NCBI GenBank assembly: GCA_022605955.1
Contig: JAKCOZ010000236.1
Span: 124,001 to 188,000, forward strand
Direction: 5' to 3'
DNA: 64,000 nt
DNA from: Rallus limicola
Lineage: Eukaryota > Chordata > Aves > Gruiformes > Rallidae
Shown in pieces: positions 35,772 to 47,544 of this stretch (position 1 is the first letter of the stretch; each line of letters starts with the position of its first letter). The position numbers were made by a program, and so were the translations under genes. A model generated the notes under the pieces. That model was not told the origin of the DNA and ran no database searches. It saw only the letters and a list, made by a program, of their open reading frames with translations.

Positions 35772-36258
35772 GCATGTTCCCTCTTTCCAGGCAAAGGAAA
35801 AGGCTGAGAGCCAAAGTGACAGGGTCTGCTCGTGTGTCCTGTTAGGAGGTTTCAGACAAGCTATGCCTTTCAGGCCTAGCTTCTTTACTTTGGGAGTTAT
35901 TGCTGGACGTTTAGCATGTTTTAAACTGCAGTCTGCTAGGGCCGAGAAAAGCACCGTAGGAGGTTCCAGGCATGTTCCCTCTTTCCAGGCAAAGGAAAAG
36001 GCTGAGAGCCAAAGTGACAGGGTCTGCTCGTGTGTCCTGTTAGGAGGTTTCAGACGAGCTATGCCTTTCAGGCCTAGCTTCTTTACTTTGGGAGTTATTG
36101 CTGGACGTTTAGCATGTTTTGAACTGCAGTCTGCTAGGGCCGAGAAAAGCACCGTAGGAGGTTCCAGGCATGTTCCCTCTTTCCAGGCAAAGGAAAAGGC
36201 TGAGAGTCAAAGTGACAGGGTCTGCTCGTGTGTCCTGTGAGGAGGTTTCAGACAAGCT

Positions 36259-38238
36259 ATGCCTTTCAGGCCTCGCTTCATTACTTTGGGAGTTCTTGCT
36301 GGACGTTTAGCATGTTTTGAACTGCAGTCTGCTAGGGCCGAGAAAAGCACCGTAGGAGGTTCCAGGCATGTTCCCTCTTTCCAGGCAAAGGAAAAGGCTG
36401 AGAGCTAAAGTGACAGGGTCTGCTCGTGTGTCCTGTTAGGAGGTTTCAGACAAGCTATGCCTTTCAGGCCTAGCTTCTTTACTTTGGGAGTTATTGCTGG
36501 ACGTTTAGCATGTTTTGAACTGCAGTCTGCTAGGGCCGAGAAAAGCACCGTAGGAGGTTCCAGGCATGTTCCCTCTTTCCAGGCAAAGGAAAAGGCTGAG
36601 AGCCAAAGTGACAGGGTCTGCTCGTGTGTCCTGTTAGGAGGTTTCAGACAAGCTATGCCTTTCAGGCCTAGCTTCTTTACTTTGGGAGTTATTGCTGGAT
36701 GTTTAGCATGTTTTGAACTGCAGTCTGCTAGGGCCGAGAAAAGCACCGTAGGAGGTTCCAGGCATGTTCCCTCTTTCCAGGCAAAGGAAAAGGCTGAGAG
36801 CCAAAGTGACAGGGTCTGCTCGTGTGTCCTGTCAGGAGGTTTCAGACAAGCTATGCCTTTCAGGCCTAGCTTCTTTACTTTGGGAGTTATTGCTGGACGT
36901 TTAGCATGTTTTAAACTGCAGTCTGCTAGGGCCGAGAAAAGCACCGTAGGAGGTTCCAGGCATGTTCCCTCTTTCCAGGCAAAGGAAAAGGCTGAGAGCC
37001 AAAGTGACAGGGTCTGCTCGTGTGTCCTGTTAGGAGGTTTCAGACGAGCTATGCCTTTCAGGCCTAGCTTCTTTACTTTGGGAGTTATTGCTGGACGTTT
37101 AGCATGTTTTGAACTGCAGTCTGCTAGGGCCGAGAAAAGCACCGTAGGAGGTTCCAGGCATGTTCCCTCTTTCCAGGCAAAGGAAAAGGCTGAGAGTCAA
37201 AGTGACAGGGTCTGCTCGTGTGTCCTGTGAGGAGGTTTCAGACAAGCTATGCCTTTCAGGCCTCGCTTCATTACTTTGGGAGTTCTTGCTGGACGTTTAG
37301 CATGTTTTGAACTGCAGTCTGCTAGGGCCGAGAAAAGCACCGTAGGAGGTTCCAGGCATGTTCCCTCTTTCCAGGCAAAGGAAAAGGCTGAGAGCCAAAG
37401 TGACAGGGTCTGCTCGTGTGTCCTGTTAGGAGGTTTCAGACAAGCTATGCCTTTCAGGCCTAGCTTCTTTACTTTGGGAGTTATTGCTGGACGTTTAGCA
37501 TGTTTTGAACTGCAGTCTGCTAGGGCCGAGAAAAGCACCGTAGGAGGTTCCAGGCATGTTCCCTCTTTCCAGGCAAAGGAAAAGGCTGAGAGCCAAAGTG
37601 ACAGGGTCTGCTCGTGTGTCCTGTTAGGAGGTTTCAGACAAGCTATGCCTTTCAGGCCTAGCTTCTTTACTTTGGGAGTTATTGCTGGATGTTTAGCATG
37701 TTTTGAACTGCAGTCTGCTAGGGCCGAGAAAAGCACCGTAGGAGGTTCCAGGCATGTTCCCTCTTTCCAGGCAAAGGAAAAGGCTGAGAGCCAAAGTGAC
37801 AGGGTCTGCTCGTGTGTCCTGTCAGGAGGTTTCAGACAAGCTATGCCTTTCAGGCCTAGCTTCTTTACTTTGGGAGTTATTGCTGGACGTTTAGCATGTT
37901 TTAAACTGCAGTCTGCTAGGGCCGAGAAAAGCACCGTAGGAGGTTCCAGGCATGTTCCCTCTTTCCAGGCAAAGGAAAAGGCTGAGAGCCAAAGTGACAG
38001 GGTCTGCTCGTGTGTCCTGTTAGGAGGTTTCAGACGAGCTATGCCTTTCAGGCCTAGCTTCTTTACTTTGGGAGTTATTGCTGGACGTTTAGCATGTTTT
38101 GAACTGCAGTCTGCTAGGGCCGAGAAAAGCACCGTAGGAGGTTCCAGGCATGTTCCCTCTTTCCAGGCAAAGGAAAAGGCTGAGAGTCAAAGTGACAGGG
38201 TCTGCTCGTGTGTCCTGTGAGGAGGTTTCAGACAAGCT
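36259..38238. repeat. 5-monomer HOR, 990 bp, two tandem copies
   Basis: Each unit reads V; consensus; C; s+K; RR+tc; then TGA. Copies are 36259-37248 and 37249-38238. The first copy carries a C148T (TAA) change at 36406 that the second lacks. The pair recurs at 43981-45960. Confidence 0.94.
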
Positions 38239-39822
38239 ATGCCTTTCAGGCCTCGCTTCATTACTTTGGGAGTTCTTGCTGGACGTTTAGCATGTTTTGA
38301 ACTGCAGTCTGCTAGGGCCGAGAAAAGCACCGTAGGAGGTTCCAGGCATGTTCCCTCTTTCCAGGCAAAGGAAAAGGCTGAGAGCCAAAGTGACAGGGTC
38401 TGCTCGTGTGTCCTGTTAGGAGGTTTCAGACAAGCTATGCCTTTCAGGCCTAGCTTCTTTACTTTGGGAGTTATTGCTGGACGTTTAGCATGTTTTGAAC
38501 TGCAGTCTGCTAGGGCCGAGAAAAGCACCGTAGGAGGTTCCAGGCATGTTCCCTCTTTCCAGGCAAAGGAAAAGGCTGAGAGCCAAAGTGACAGGGTCTG
38601 CTCGTGTGTCCTGTTAGGAGGTTTCAGACAAGCTATGCCTTTCAGGCCTAGCTTCTTTACTTTGGGAGTTATTGCTGGACGTTTAGCATGTTTTGAACTG
38701 CAGTCTGCTAGGGCCGAGAAAAGCACCGTAGGAGGTTCCAGGCATGTTCCCTCTTTCCAGGCAAAGGAAAAGGCTGAGAGCCAAAGTGACAGGGTCTGCT
38801 CGTGTGTCCTGTCAGGAGGTTTCACACAAGCTATGCCTTTCAGGCCTAGCTTCTTTACTTTGGGAGTTATTGCTGGACGTTTAGGATGTTTTGAACTTCA
38901 GTCTGCTAGGGCCGAGAAAAGCACCGTAGGAGGTTCCAGGCATGTTCCCTCTTTCCAGGCAAAGGAAAAGGCTGAGAGCCAAAGTGACAGGGTCTGCTCG
39001 TGTGTCCTGTCAGGAGGTTTCAGACAAGCTATGCCTTTCAGGCCTAGCTTCTTTACTTTGGGAGTTATTGCTGGACGTTTAGCATGTTTTGAACTGCAGT
39101 CTGCTAGGGCCGAGAAAAGCACCGTAGGAGGTTCCAGGCATGTTCCCTCTTTCCAGGCAAAGGAAAAGGCTGAGAGCTAAAGTGACAGGGTCTGCTCGTG
39201 TGTCCTGCTAGGAGGTTTCAGACAAGCTATGCCTTTCAGGCCTAGCTTCTTTACTTTGGGAGTTATTGCTGGACGTTTAGCATGTTTTGAACTGCAGTCT
39301 GCTAGGGCCGAGAAAAGCACCGTAGGAGGTTCCAAGCATGTTCCCTCTTTCCAGGCAAAGGAAAAGGCTGAGAGCCAAAGTGACAGGGTCTGCTCGTGTG
39401 TCCTGTTAGGAGATTTCAGACGAGCTATGCCTTTCAGGCCTAGCTTCTTTACTTTGGGAGTTATTGCTGGACGTTTAGCATGTTTTAAACTGCAGTCTTC
39501 TAGGGCCGAGAAAAGCACCGTAGGAGGTTCCAGGCATGTTCCCTCTTTCCAGGCAAAGGAAAAGGCTGAGAGCCAAAGTGACAGGGTCTGCTCGTGTGTC
39601 CTGTTAGGAGGTTTCAGACAAGCTATGCCTTTCAGGCCTAGCTTCTTTACTTTGGGAGTTATTGCTGGACGTTTAGCATGTTTTGAACTGCAGTCTGCTA
39701 GGGCCGAGAAAAGCACCGTAGGAGGTTCCAGGCATGTTCCCTCATTCCAGGCAAAGGAAAAGGCTGAGAGTCAAAGTGACAGGGTCTGCTCGTGTGTCCT
39801 GTGAGGAGGTTTCAGACAAGCT
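38239..39822. repeat. 8-monomer sub-block, copy 1
   Basis: Order: V; two consensus; s with CACACAAGC and a lost PstI site; s ending in TAA at 39177; a monomer after TGCTAGG with TCCAAGCATG; GGAGATTTC with K and CAGTCTTCT; a monomer with CCTCATTCC and tc; TGA. The copy at 45961-47544 differs by GGTTAC in its V monomer and an A183G change near 46143. Confidence 0.9.
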
Positions 39823-42800
39823 ATGCCTTTCAGGCCTCGCTTCATTACTTTGGGAGTTCTTGCTGGACGTTTAGCCTGTTTTGAACTGCAGTCTGCTAGG
39901 GCCGAAAAAAGCACCGTAGGAGGTTCCAGGCATGTTCCCTCTTTCCAGGCAAAGGAAAAGGCTGAGAGCCAAAGTGACAGGGTCTGCTCGTGTGTCCTGT
40001 TAGGAGGTTTCAGACGAGCTATGCCTTTCAGGCCTAGCTTCTTTACTTTGGGAGTTATTGCTGGACGTTTAGCATGTTTTGAACTGCAGTCTGCTAGGGC
40101 CGAGAAAAGCACCGTAGGAGGTTCCAGGCATGTTCCCTCTTTCCAGGCAAAGGAAAAGGCTGAGAGCCAAAGTGACAGGGTCTGCTCGTGTGTCCTGTTA
40201 GGAGGTTTCAGACGAGCTATGCCTTTCAGGCCTAGCTTCTTTACTTTGGGAGTTATTGCTGGACGTTTAGCATGTTTTGAACTGCAGTCTGCTAGGGCCG
40301 AGAAAAGCACCGTAGGAGGTTCCAGGCATGTTCCCCCATTCCAGGCAAAGGAAAAGGCTGAGAGCCAAAGTGACAGGGTCTGCTCGTGTGTCCTGTTAGG
40401 AGGTTTCAGACGAGCTATGCCTTTCAGGCCTAGCTTCTTTACTTTGGGAGTTATTGCTGGACGTTTAGCATGTTTTGAACTGCAGTCTGCTAGGGCCGAG
40501 AAAAGCACCGTAGGAGGTTCCAGGCATGTTCCCTCTTTCCAGGCAAAGGAAAAGGCTGAGAGCCAAAGTGACAGGGTCTGCTCGTGTGTCCTGTTTGGAG
40601 GTTTCAGACAAGCTATGCCTTTCAGGCCTAGCTTCTTTACTTTGGGAGTTATTGCTGGATGTTTAGCATGTTTTGAACTGCAGTCTGCTAGGGCCGAGAA
40701 AAGCACCGTAGGAGGTTCCAGGCATGTTCCCTCTTTCCAGGCAAAGGAAAAGGCTGAGAGCCAAAGTGACAGGGTCTGCTCGTGTGTCCTGTCAGGAGGT
40801 TTCAGACAAGCTATGCCTTTCAGGCCTAGCTTCTTTACTTTGGGAGTTATTGCTGGACGTTTAGCATGTTTTGAACTGCAGTCTGCTAGGGCCGAGAAAA
40901 GCACCGTAGGAGGTTCCAGGCATGTTCCCTCTTTCCAGGCAAAGGAAAAGGCTGAGAGCCAAAGTGACAGGGTTTGCTCGTGTGTCCTGTTAGGGGGTTT
41001 CAGACAAGCTATGCCTTTCAGTCCTCGCTTCTTTACTTTGGGAGTTATTGCTGGACGTTTAGCATGTTTTGAACTGCAGTCTGCTAGGGCCGAGAAAAGC
41101 ACCGTAGGAGGTTCCAGGCATGTTCCCTCTTTCCAGGCAAAGGAAAAGGCTGAGAGCCAAAGTGACAGGGTCTGCTCGTGTGTCCTGTTAGGAGGTTTCA
41201 GACAAGCTATGCCTTTCAGGCCTAGCTTCTTTACTTTGGGAGTTATTGCTGGACGTTTAGCATGTTTTGAACTGCAGTCTGCTAGGGCCGAGAAAAGCAC
41301 CGTAGGAGGTTCCAGGCATGTTCCCTCTTTCCAGGCAAAGGAAAAGGCTGAGAGCCAAAGTGACAGGGTCTGCTCGTGTGTCCTGTTAGGAGGTTTCAGA
41401 CAAGCTATGCCTTTCAGGCCTAGCTTCTTTACTTTGGGAGTTATTGCTGGACGTTTAGCATGTTTTAAACTGCAGTCTTCTAGGGCCGAGAAAAGCACCG
41501 TAGGAGGTTCCAGGCATGTTCCCTCTTTCCAGGCAAAGGAAAAGGCTGAGAGCCAAATTGACAGGGTCTGCTCGTGTGGCCTGTTAGGAGGTTTCAGACA
41601 AGCTATGCCTTTCAGGCCTAGCTTCTTTACTTTGGGAGTTATTGCTGGACGTTTAGCATGTTTTGAACTGCAGTCTGCTAGGGCCGAGAAAAGCACCGTA
41701 GGAAGTTCCAGGCATGTTCCCTCTTTCCAGGCAAAGGAAAAGGCTGAGAGCCAAAGTGACAGGGTCTGCTCGTGTGTCCTGTTAGGATGTTTCAGACAAC
41801 CTATGCCTTTCAGGCCTAGCTTCTTTACTTTGGGAGTTATTCCTGGATGTTTAGCATGTTTTGAACTGCAGTCTGCTAGGGCTGAGAAAAGCACCGTAGG
41901 AGGTTCCAGGCATGTTCCCTCTTTCCAGGCAAAGGAAAAGGCTGAGAGCCAAAGTGACAGGGTCTGCTCGTGTGTCCTGTCAGGAGGTTTCAGACAAGCT
42001 ATGCCTTTCAGGCCTAGCTTCTTTACTTTGGGAGTTATTGCTGGACGTTTAGCATGTTTTGAACTGCAGTCTGCTAGGGCCGAGAAAAGCACCGTAGGAG
42101 GTTCCAGGCATGTTCACTCTTTCCAGGCAAAGGAAAAGGCTGAGAGCCAAAGTGACAGGGTTTGCTCGTGTGTCCTCTTAGGGGGTTTCAGACAAGCTAT
42201 GCCTTTCAGGCCTCGCTTCTTTACTTTGGGAGTTATTGCTGGACGTTTAGCATGTTTTGAACTGCAGTCTGCTAGGGCCGAGAAAAGCACCGTAGGAGGT
42301 TCCAGGCATGTTCCCTCTTTCCAGGCAAAGGAAAAGGCTGAGAGCCAAAGTGACAGGGTCTGCTCGTGTGTCCTGTTAGGAGGTTTCAGACAAGCTATGC
42401 CTTTCAGGCCTAGCTTCTTTACTTTGGGAGTTATTGCTGGACATTTAGCATGTTTTGAACTGCAGTCTGCTAGGGCCGAGAAAAGCACCGTAGGAGGTTC
42501 CAGGCATGTTCCCTCTTTCCAGGCAAAGGAAAAGGCTGAGAGCCAAAGTGACAGGGTCTGCTCGTGTGTCCTGTTAGGGGGTTTCAGACAAGCTATGCCT
42601 TTCAGGCCTAGCTTCTTTACTTTGGGATTTATTGCTGGACGTTTAGCATGTTTTGAACTGCAGTCTGCTAGGGCCGAGAAAAGCACCGTAGGAGGTTCCA
42701 GGCATGTTCCCTCTTTCCAGGCAAAGGAAAAGGCTGAGAGCCAAAGTGACAGGGTCTGCTTGTGTGTCCTGTTAGGAGGTTTCAGACAAGCTATGCCTTT

Positions 42801-43980
42801 CAGGCCTAGCTTCTTTACTTTGGGAGTTATTGCTGGACGTTTAGCATGTTTTGAACTGCAGTCTGCTAGGGCCGAGAAAAGCACCGTAGGAGGTTCCAGG
42901 CATGTTCCCTCTTTCCAGGCAAAGGAAAAGGCTGAGAGCCAAAGTGACAGGGTCTGCTCGTGTGTCCTGTTAGGAGGTTTCAGACAAGCTATGCCTTTCA
43001 GTCCTAGCTTCTTTACTTTGGGAGTTATTGCTGGACGTTTAGCATGTTTTGAACTGCAGTCTGCTAGGGCCGAGAAAAGCACCGTAGGAGGTTCCAGGCA
43101 TGTTCCCTCTTTCCAGGCAAATGAAAAGGCTGAGAGCCAAAGTGACAGGGTCTGCTCGTGTGTCCTGTCAGGAGGTTTCAGACAAGCTATGCCTTTCAGG
43201 CCTAGCTTCTTTACTTTGGGAGTTATTGCTGGACGTTTAGCATGTTTTGAACTGCAGTCTGCTAGGGCCGAGAAAAGCACCGTAGGAGGTTCCAGGCATG
43301 TTCCCTCTTTCCAGGCAAAGGAAAAGGCTGAGAGCCAAAGTGACAGGGTCTGCTCGTGTGTCCTGTTAGGGGGTTTCAGACAAGCTATGCCTTTCAGGCC
43401 TCGCTTCTTTACTTTGGGAGTTATTGCTGGACGTTTAGCATGTTTTGAACTGCAGTCTGCTAGGGCCGAGAAAAGCACCGTAGGAGGTTCCAGGCATGTT
43501 CCCTCTTTCCAGGCAAAGGAAAAGGCTGAGAGCCAAAGTGACAGGGTCTGCTCGTGTGTCCTGTTAGGAGGTTTCAGACAAGCTATGCCTTTCAGGCCTA
43601 GCTTCTTTACTTTGGGAGTTATTGCTGGACGTTTAGCATGTTTTAAACTGCAGTCTGCTAGGGCCGAGAAAAGCACCGTAGGAGGTTCCAGGCATGTTCC
43701 CTCTTTCCAGGCAAAGGAAAAGGCTGAGAGCCAAAGTGACAGGGTCTGCTCGTGTGTCCTGTTAGGAGGTTTCAGACGAGCTATGCCTTTCAGGCCTAGC
43801 TTCTTTACTTTGGGAGTTATTGCTGGACGTTTAGCATGTTTTGAACTGCAGTCTGCTAGGGCCGAGAAAAGCACCGTAGGAGGTTCCAGGCATGTTCCCT
43901 CTTTCCAGGCAAAGGAAAAGGCTGAGAGTCAAAGTGACAGGGTCTGCTCGTGTGTCCTGTGAGGAGGTTTCAGACAAGCT
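39823..43980. repeat. 21-monomer sub-block of the 39-monomer HOR
   Basis: It opens with V (TTAGCCTG and CCGAAAAAAG changes), then three RR monomers, the second with CCCCCATTCC. Later monomers carry the tagged set shared with 34.5-35.0 kb (41.4-41.96 kb), an H monomer at 42397, TTGGGATTT near 42624 and the standard ending S+N, s, g+F, K, RR+tc, TGA. This ending also closes the sub-blocks at 11113 and 19626. Confidence 0.87.
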
Positions 43981-46900
43981 ATGCCTTTCAGGCCTCGCTT
44001 CATTACTTTGGGAGTTCTTGCTGGACGTTTAGCATGTTTTGAACTGCAGTCTGCTAGGGCCGAGAAAAGCACCGTAGGAGGTTCCAGGCATGTTCCCTCT
44101 TTCCAGGCAAAGGAAAAGGCTGAGAGCTAAAGTGACAGGGTCTGCTCGTGTGTCCTGTTAGGAGGTTTCAGACAAGCTATGCCTTTCAGGCCTAGCTTCT
44201 TTACTTTGGGAGTTATTGCTGGACGTTTAGCATGTTTTGAACTGCAGTCTGCTAGGGCCGAGAAAAGCACCGTAGGAGGTTCCAGGCATGTTCCCTCTTT
44301 CCAGGCAAAGGAAAAGGCTGAGAGCCAAAGTGACAGGGTCTGCTCGTGTGTCCTGTTAGGAGGTTTCAGACAAGCTATGCCTTTCAGGCCTAGCTTCTTT
44401 ACTTTGGGAGTTATTGCTGGATGTTTAGCATGTTTTGAACTGCAGTCTGCTAGGGCCGAGAAAAGCACCGTAGGAGGTTCCAGGCATGTTCCCTCTTTCC
44501 AGGCAAAGGAAAAGGCTGAGAGCCAAAGTGACAGGGTCTGCTCGTGTGTCCTGTCAGGAGGTTTCAGACAAGCTATGCCTTTCAGGCCTAGCTTCTTTAC
44601 TTTGGGAGTTATTGCTGGACGTTTAGCATGTTTTAAACTGCAGTCTGCTAGGGCCGAGAAAAGCACCGTAGGAGGTTCCAGGCATGTTCCCTCTTTCCAG
44701 GCAAAGGAAAAGGCTGAGAGCCAAAGTGACAGGGTCTGCTCGTGTGTCCTGTTAGGAGGTTTCAGACGAGCTATGCCTTTCAGGCCTAGCTTCTTTACTT
44801 TGGGAGTTATTGCTGGACGTTTAGCATGTTTTGAACTGCAGTCTGCTAGGGCCGAGAAAAGCACCGTAGGAGGTTCCAGGCATGTTCCCTCTTTCCAGGC
44901 AAAGGAAAAGGCTGAGAGTCAAAGTGACAGGGTCTGCTCGTGTGTCCTGTGAGGAGGTTTCAGACAAGCTATGCCTTTCAGGCCTCGCTTCATTACTTTG
45001 GGAGTTCTTGCTGGACGTTTAGCATGTTTTGAACTGCAGTCTGCTAGGGCCGAGAAAAGCACCGTAGGAGGTTCCAGGCATGTTCCCTCTTTCCAGGCAA
45101 AGGAAAAGGCTGAGAGCCAAAGTGACAGGGTCTGCTCGTGTGTCCTGTTAGGAGGTTTCAGACAAGCTATGCCTTTCAGGCCTAGCTTCTTTACTTTGGG
45201 AGTTATTGCTGGACGTTTAGCATGTTTTGAACTGCAGTCTGCTAGGGCCGAGAAAAGCACCGTAGGAGGTTCCAGGCATGTTCCCTCTTTCCAGGCAAAG
45301 GAAAAGGCTGAGAGCCAAAGTGACAGGGTCTGCTCGTGTGTCCTGTTAGGAGGTTTCAGACAAGCTATGCCTTTCAGGCCTAGCTTCTTTACTTTGGGAG
45401 TTATTGCTGGATGTTTAGCATGTTTTGAACTGCAGTCTGCTAGGGCCGAGAAAAGCACCGTAGGAGGTTCCAGGCATGTTCCCTCTTTCCAGGCAAAGGA
45501 AAAGGCTGAGAGCCAAAGTGACAGGGTCTGCTCGTGTGTCCTGTCAGGAGGTTTCAGACAAGCTATGCCTTTCAGGCCTAGCTTCTTTACTTTGGGAGTT
45601 ATTGCTGGACGTTTAGCATGTTTTAAACTGCAGTCTGCTAGGGCCGAGAAAAGCACCGTAGGAGGTTCCAGGCATGTTCCCTCTTTCCAGGCAAAGGAAA
45701 AGGCTGAGAGCCAAAGTGACAGGGTCTGCTCGTGTGTCCTGTTAGGAGGTTTCAGACGAGCTATGCCTTTCAGGCCTAGCTTCTTTACTTTGGGAGTTAT
45801 TGCTGGACGTTTAGCATGTTTTGAACTGCAGTCTGCTAGGGCCGAGAAAAGCACCGTAGGAGGTTCCAGGCATGTTCCCTCTTTCCAGGCAAAGGAAAAG
45901 GCTGAGAGTCAAAGTGACAGGGTCTGCTCGTGTGTCCTGTGAGGAGGTTTCAGACAAGCTATGCCTTTCAGGCCTCGCTTCATTACTTTGGGAGTTCTTG
46001 CTGGACGTTTAGCATGTTTTGAACTGCAGTCTGCTAGGGCCGAGAAAAGCACCGTAGGAGGTTACAGGCATGTTCCCTCTTTCCAGGCAAAGGAAAAGGC
46101 TGAGAGCCAAAGTGACAGGGTCTGCTCGTGTGTCCTGTTAGGGGGTTTCAGACAAGCTATGCCTTTCAGGCCTAGCTTCTTTACTTTGGGAGTTATTGCT
46201 GGACGTTTAGCATGTTTTGAACTGCAGTCTGCTAGGGCCGAGAAAAGCACCGTAGGAGGTTCCAGGCATGTTCCCTCTTTCCAGGCAAAGGAAAAGGCTG
46301 AGAGCCAAAGTGACAGGGTCTGCTCGTGTGTCCTGTTAGGAGGTTTCAGACAAGCTATGCCTTTCAGGCCTAGCTTCTTTACTTTGGGAGTTATTGCTGG
46401 ACGTTTAGCATGTTTTGAACTGCAGTCTGCTAGGGCCGAGAAAAGCACCGTAGGAGGTTCCAGGCATGTTCCCTCTTTCCAGGCAAAGGAAAAGGCTGAG
46501 AGCCAAAGTGACAGGGTCTGCTCGTGTGTCCTGTCAGGAGGTTTCACACAAGCTATGCCTTTCAGGCCTAGCTTCTTTACTTTGGGAGTTATTGCTGGAC
46601 GTTTAGGATGTTTTGAACTTCAGTCTGCTAGGGCCGAGAAAAGCACCGTAGGAGGTTCCAGGCATGTTCCCTCTTTCCAGGCAAAGGAAAAGGCTGAGAG
46701 CCAAAGTGACAGGGTCTGCTCGTGTGTCCTGTCAGGAGGTTTCAGACAAGCTATGCCTTTCAGGCCTAGCTTCTTTACTTTGGGAGTTATTGCTGGACGT
46801 TTAGCATGTTTTGAACTGCAGTCTGCTAGGGCCGAGAAAAGCACCGTAGGAGGTTCCAGGCATGTTCCCTCTTTCCAGGCAAAGGAAAAGGCTGAGAGCT

Positions 46901-47544
46901 AAAGTGACAGGGTCTGCTCGTGTGTCCTGCTAGGAGGTTTCAGACAAGCTATGCCTTTCAGGCCTAGCTTCTTTACTTTGGGAGTTATTGCTGGACGTTT
47001 AGCATGTTTTGAACTGCAGTCTGCTAGGGCCGAGAAAAGCACCGTAGGAGGTTCCAAGCATGTTCCCTCTTTCCAGGCAAAGGAAAAGGCTGAGAGCCAA
47101 AGTGACAGGGTCTGCTCGTGTGTCCTGTTAGGAGATTTCAGACGAGCTATGCCTTTCAGGCCTAGCTTCTTTACTTTGGGAGTTATTGCTGGACGTTTAG
47201 CATGTTTTAAACTGCAGTCTTCTAGGGCCGAGAAAAGCACCGTAGGAGGTTCCAGGCATGTTCCCTCTTTCCAGGCAAAGGAAAAGGCTGAGAGCCAAAG
47301 TGACAGGGTCTGCTCGTGTGTCCTGTTAGGAGGTTTCAGACAAGCTATGCCTTTCAGGCCTAGCTTCTTTACTTTGGGAGTTATTGCTGGACGTTTAGCA
47401 TGTTTTGAACTGCAGTCTGCTAGGGCCGAGAAAAGCACCGTAGGAGGTTCCAGGCATGTTCCCTCATTCCAGGCAAAGGAAAAGGCTGAGAGTCAAAGTG
47501 ACAGGGTCTGCTCGTGTGTCCTGTGAGGAGGTTTCAGACAAGCT
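43981..47544. repeat. Copy 2 of the 5+5+8 monomer segment
   Basis: 5-monomer units at 43981-44970 and 44971-45960, followed by an 8-monomer unit at 45961-47544. It is colinear with 36259-39822 at 7722 bp. The V monomer at 45961 has GGTTAC where 38239 has GGTTCC; this state is shared with V monomers up to 44 kb away, which points to local conversion between copies. Confidence 0.92.

Larger units (their letters stand above)
33683..36258. repeat. 13-monomer block with two 1-bp insertions
   Basis: Length is 13 x 198 plus 2. Linked rare variants at 34.45-35.03 kb (GGAGATTTC; K with CAGTCTTCT; CAAATTGAC; GTGTGGCC; GGAAGTTCC; GGATGTTTC with CAACC; ATTCCTGG) largely recur at 41.4-41.96 kb, offset 6932 bp. 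From 35031 (TCTGCTTGTG) onward it aligns with 42755 onward at 7724 then 7722 bp, the change being due to the two insertions, so these are private to this copy. Confidence 0.88.
36259..43980. repeat. 39-monomer HOR, 7722 bp, copy 1
   Basis: V-opened sub-blocks of 5, 5, 8 and 21 monomers. The pattern 5, 5, 8 and the start of the next block repeat at 43981-48.3 kb at an offset of exactly 7722 bp. Shared rare changes include TAA at 36406 and 44128, CACACAAGC at 38823 and 46545, GGATG with CTTCAG near 38884 and 46606, CCTCATTCC near 39741 and 47463, and CCCCCATTCC near 40333 and 48055. The match extends upstream to about 35.03 kb and stops near 40.59 / 48.3 kb. Confidence 0.92.
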
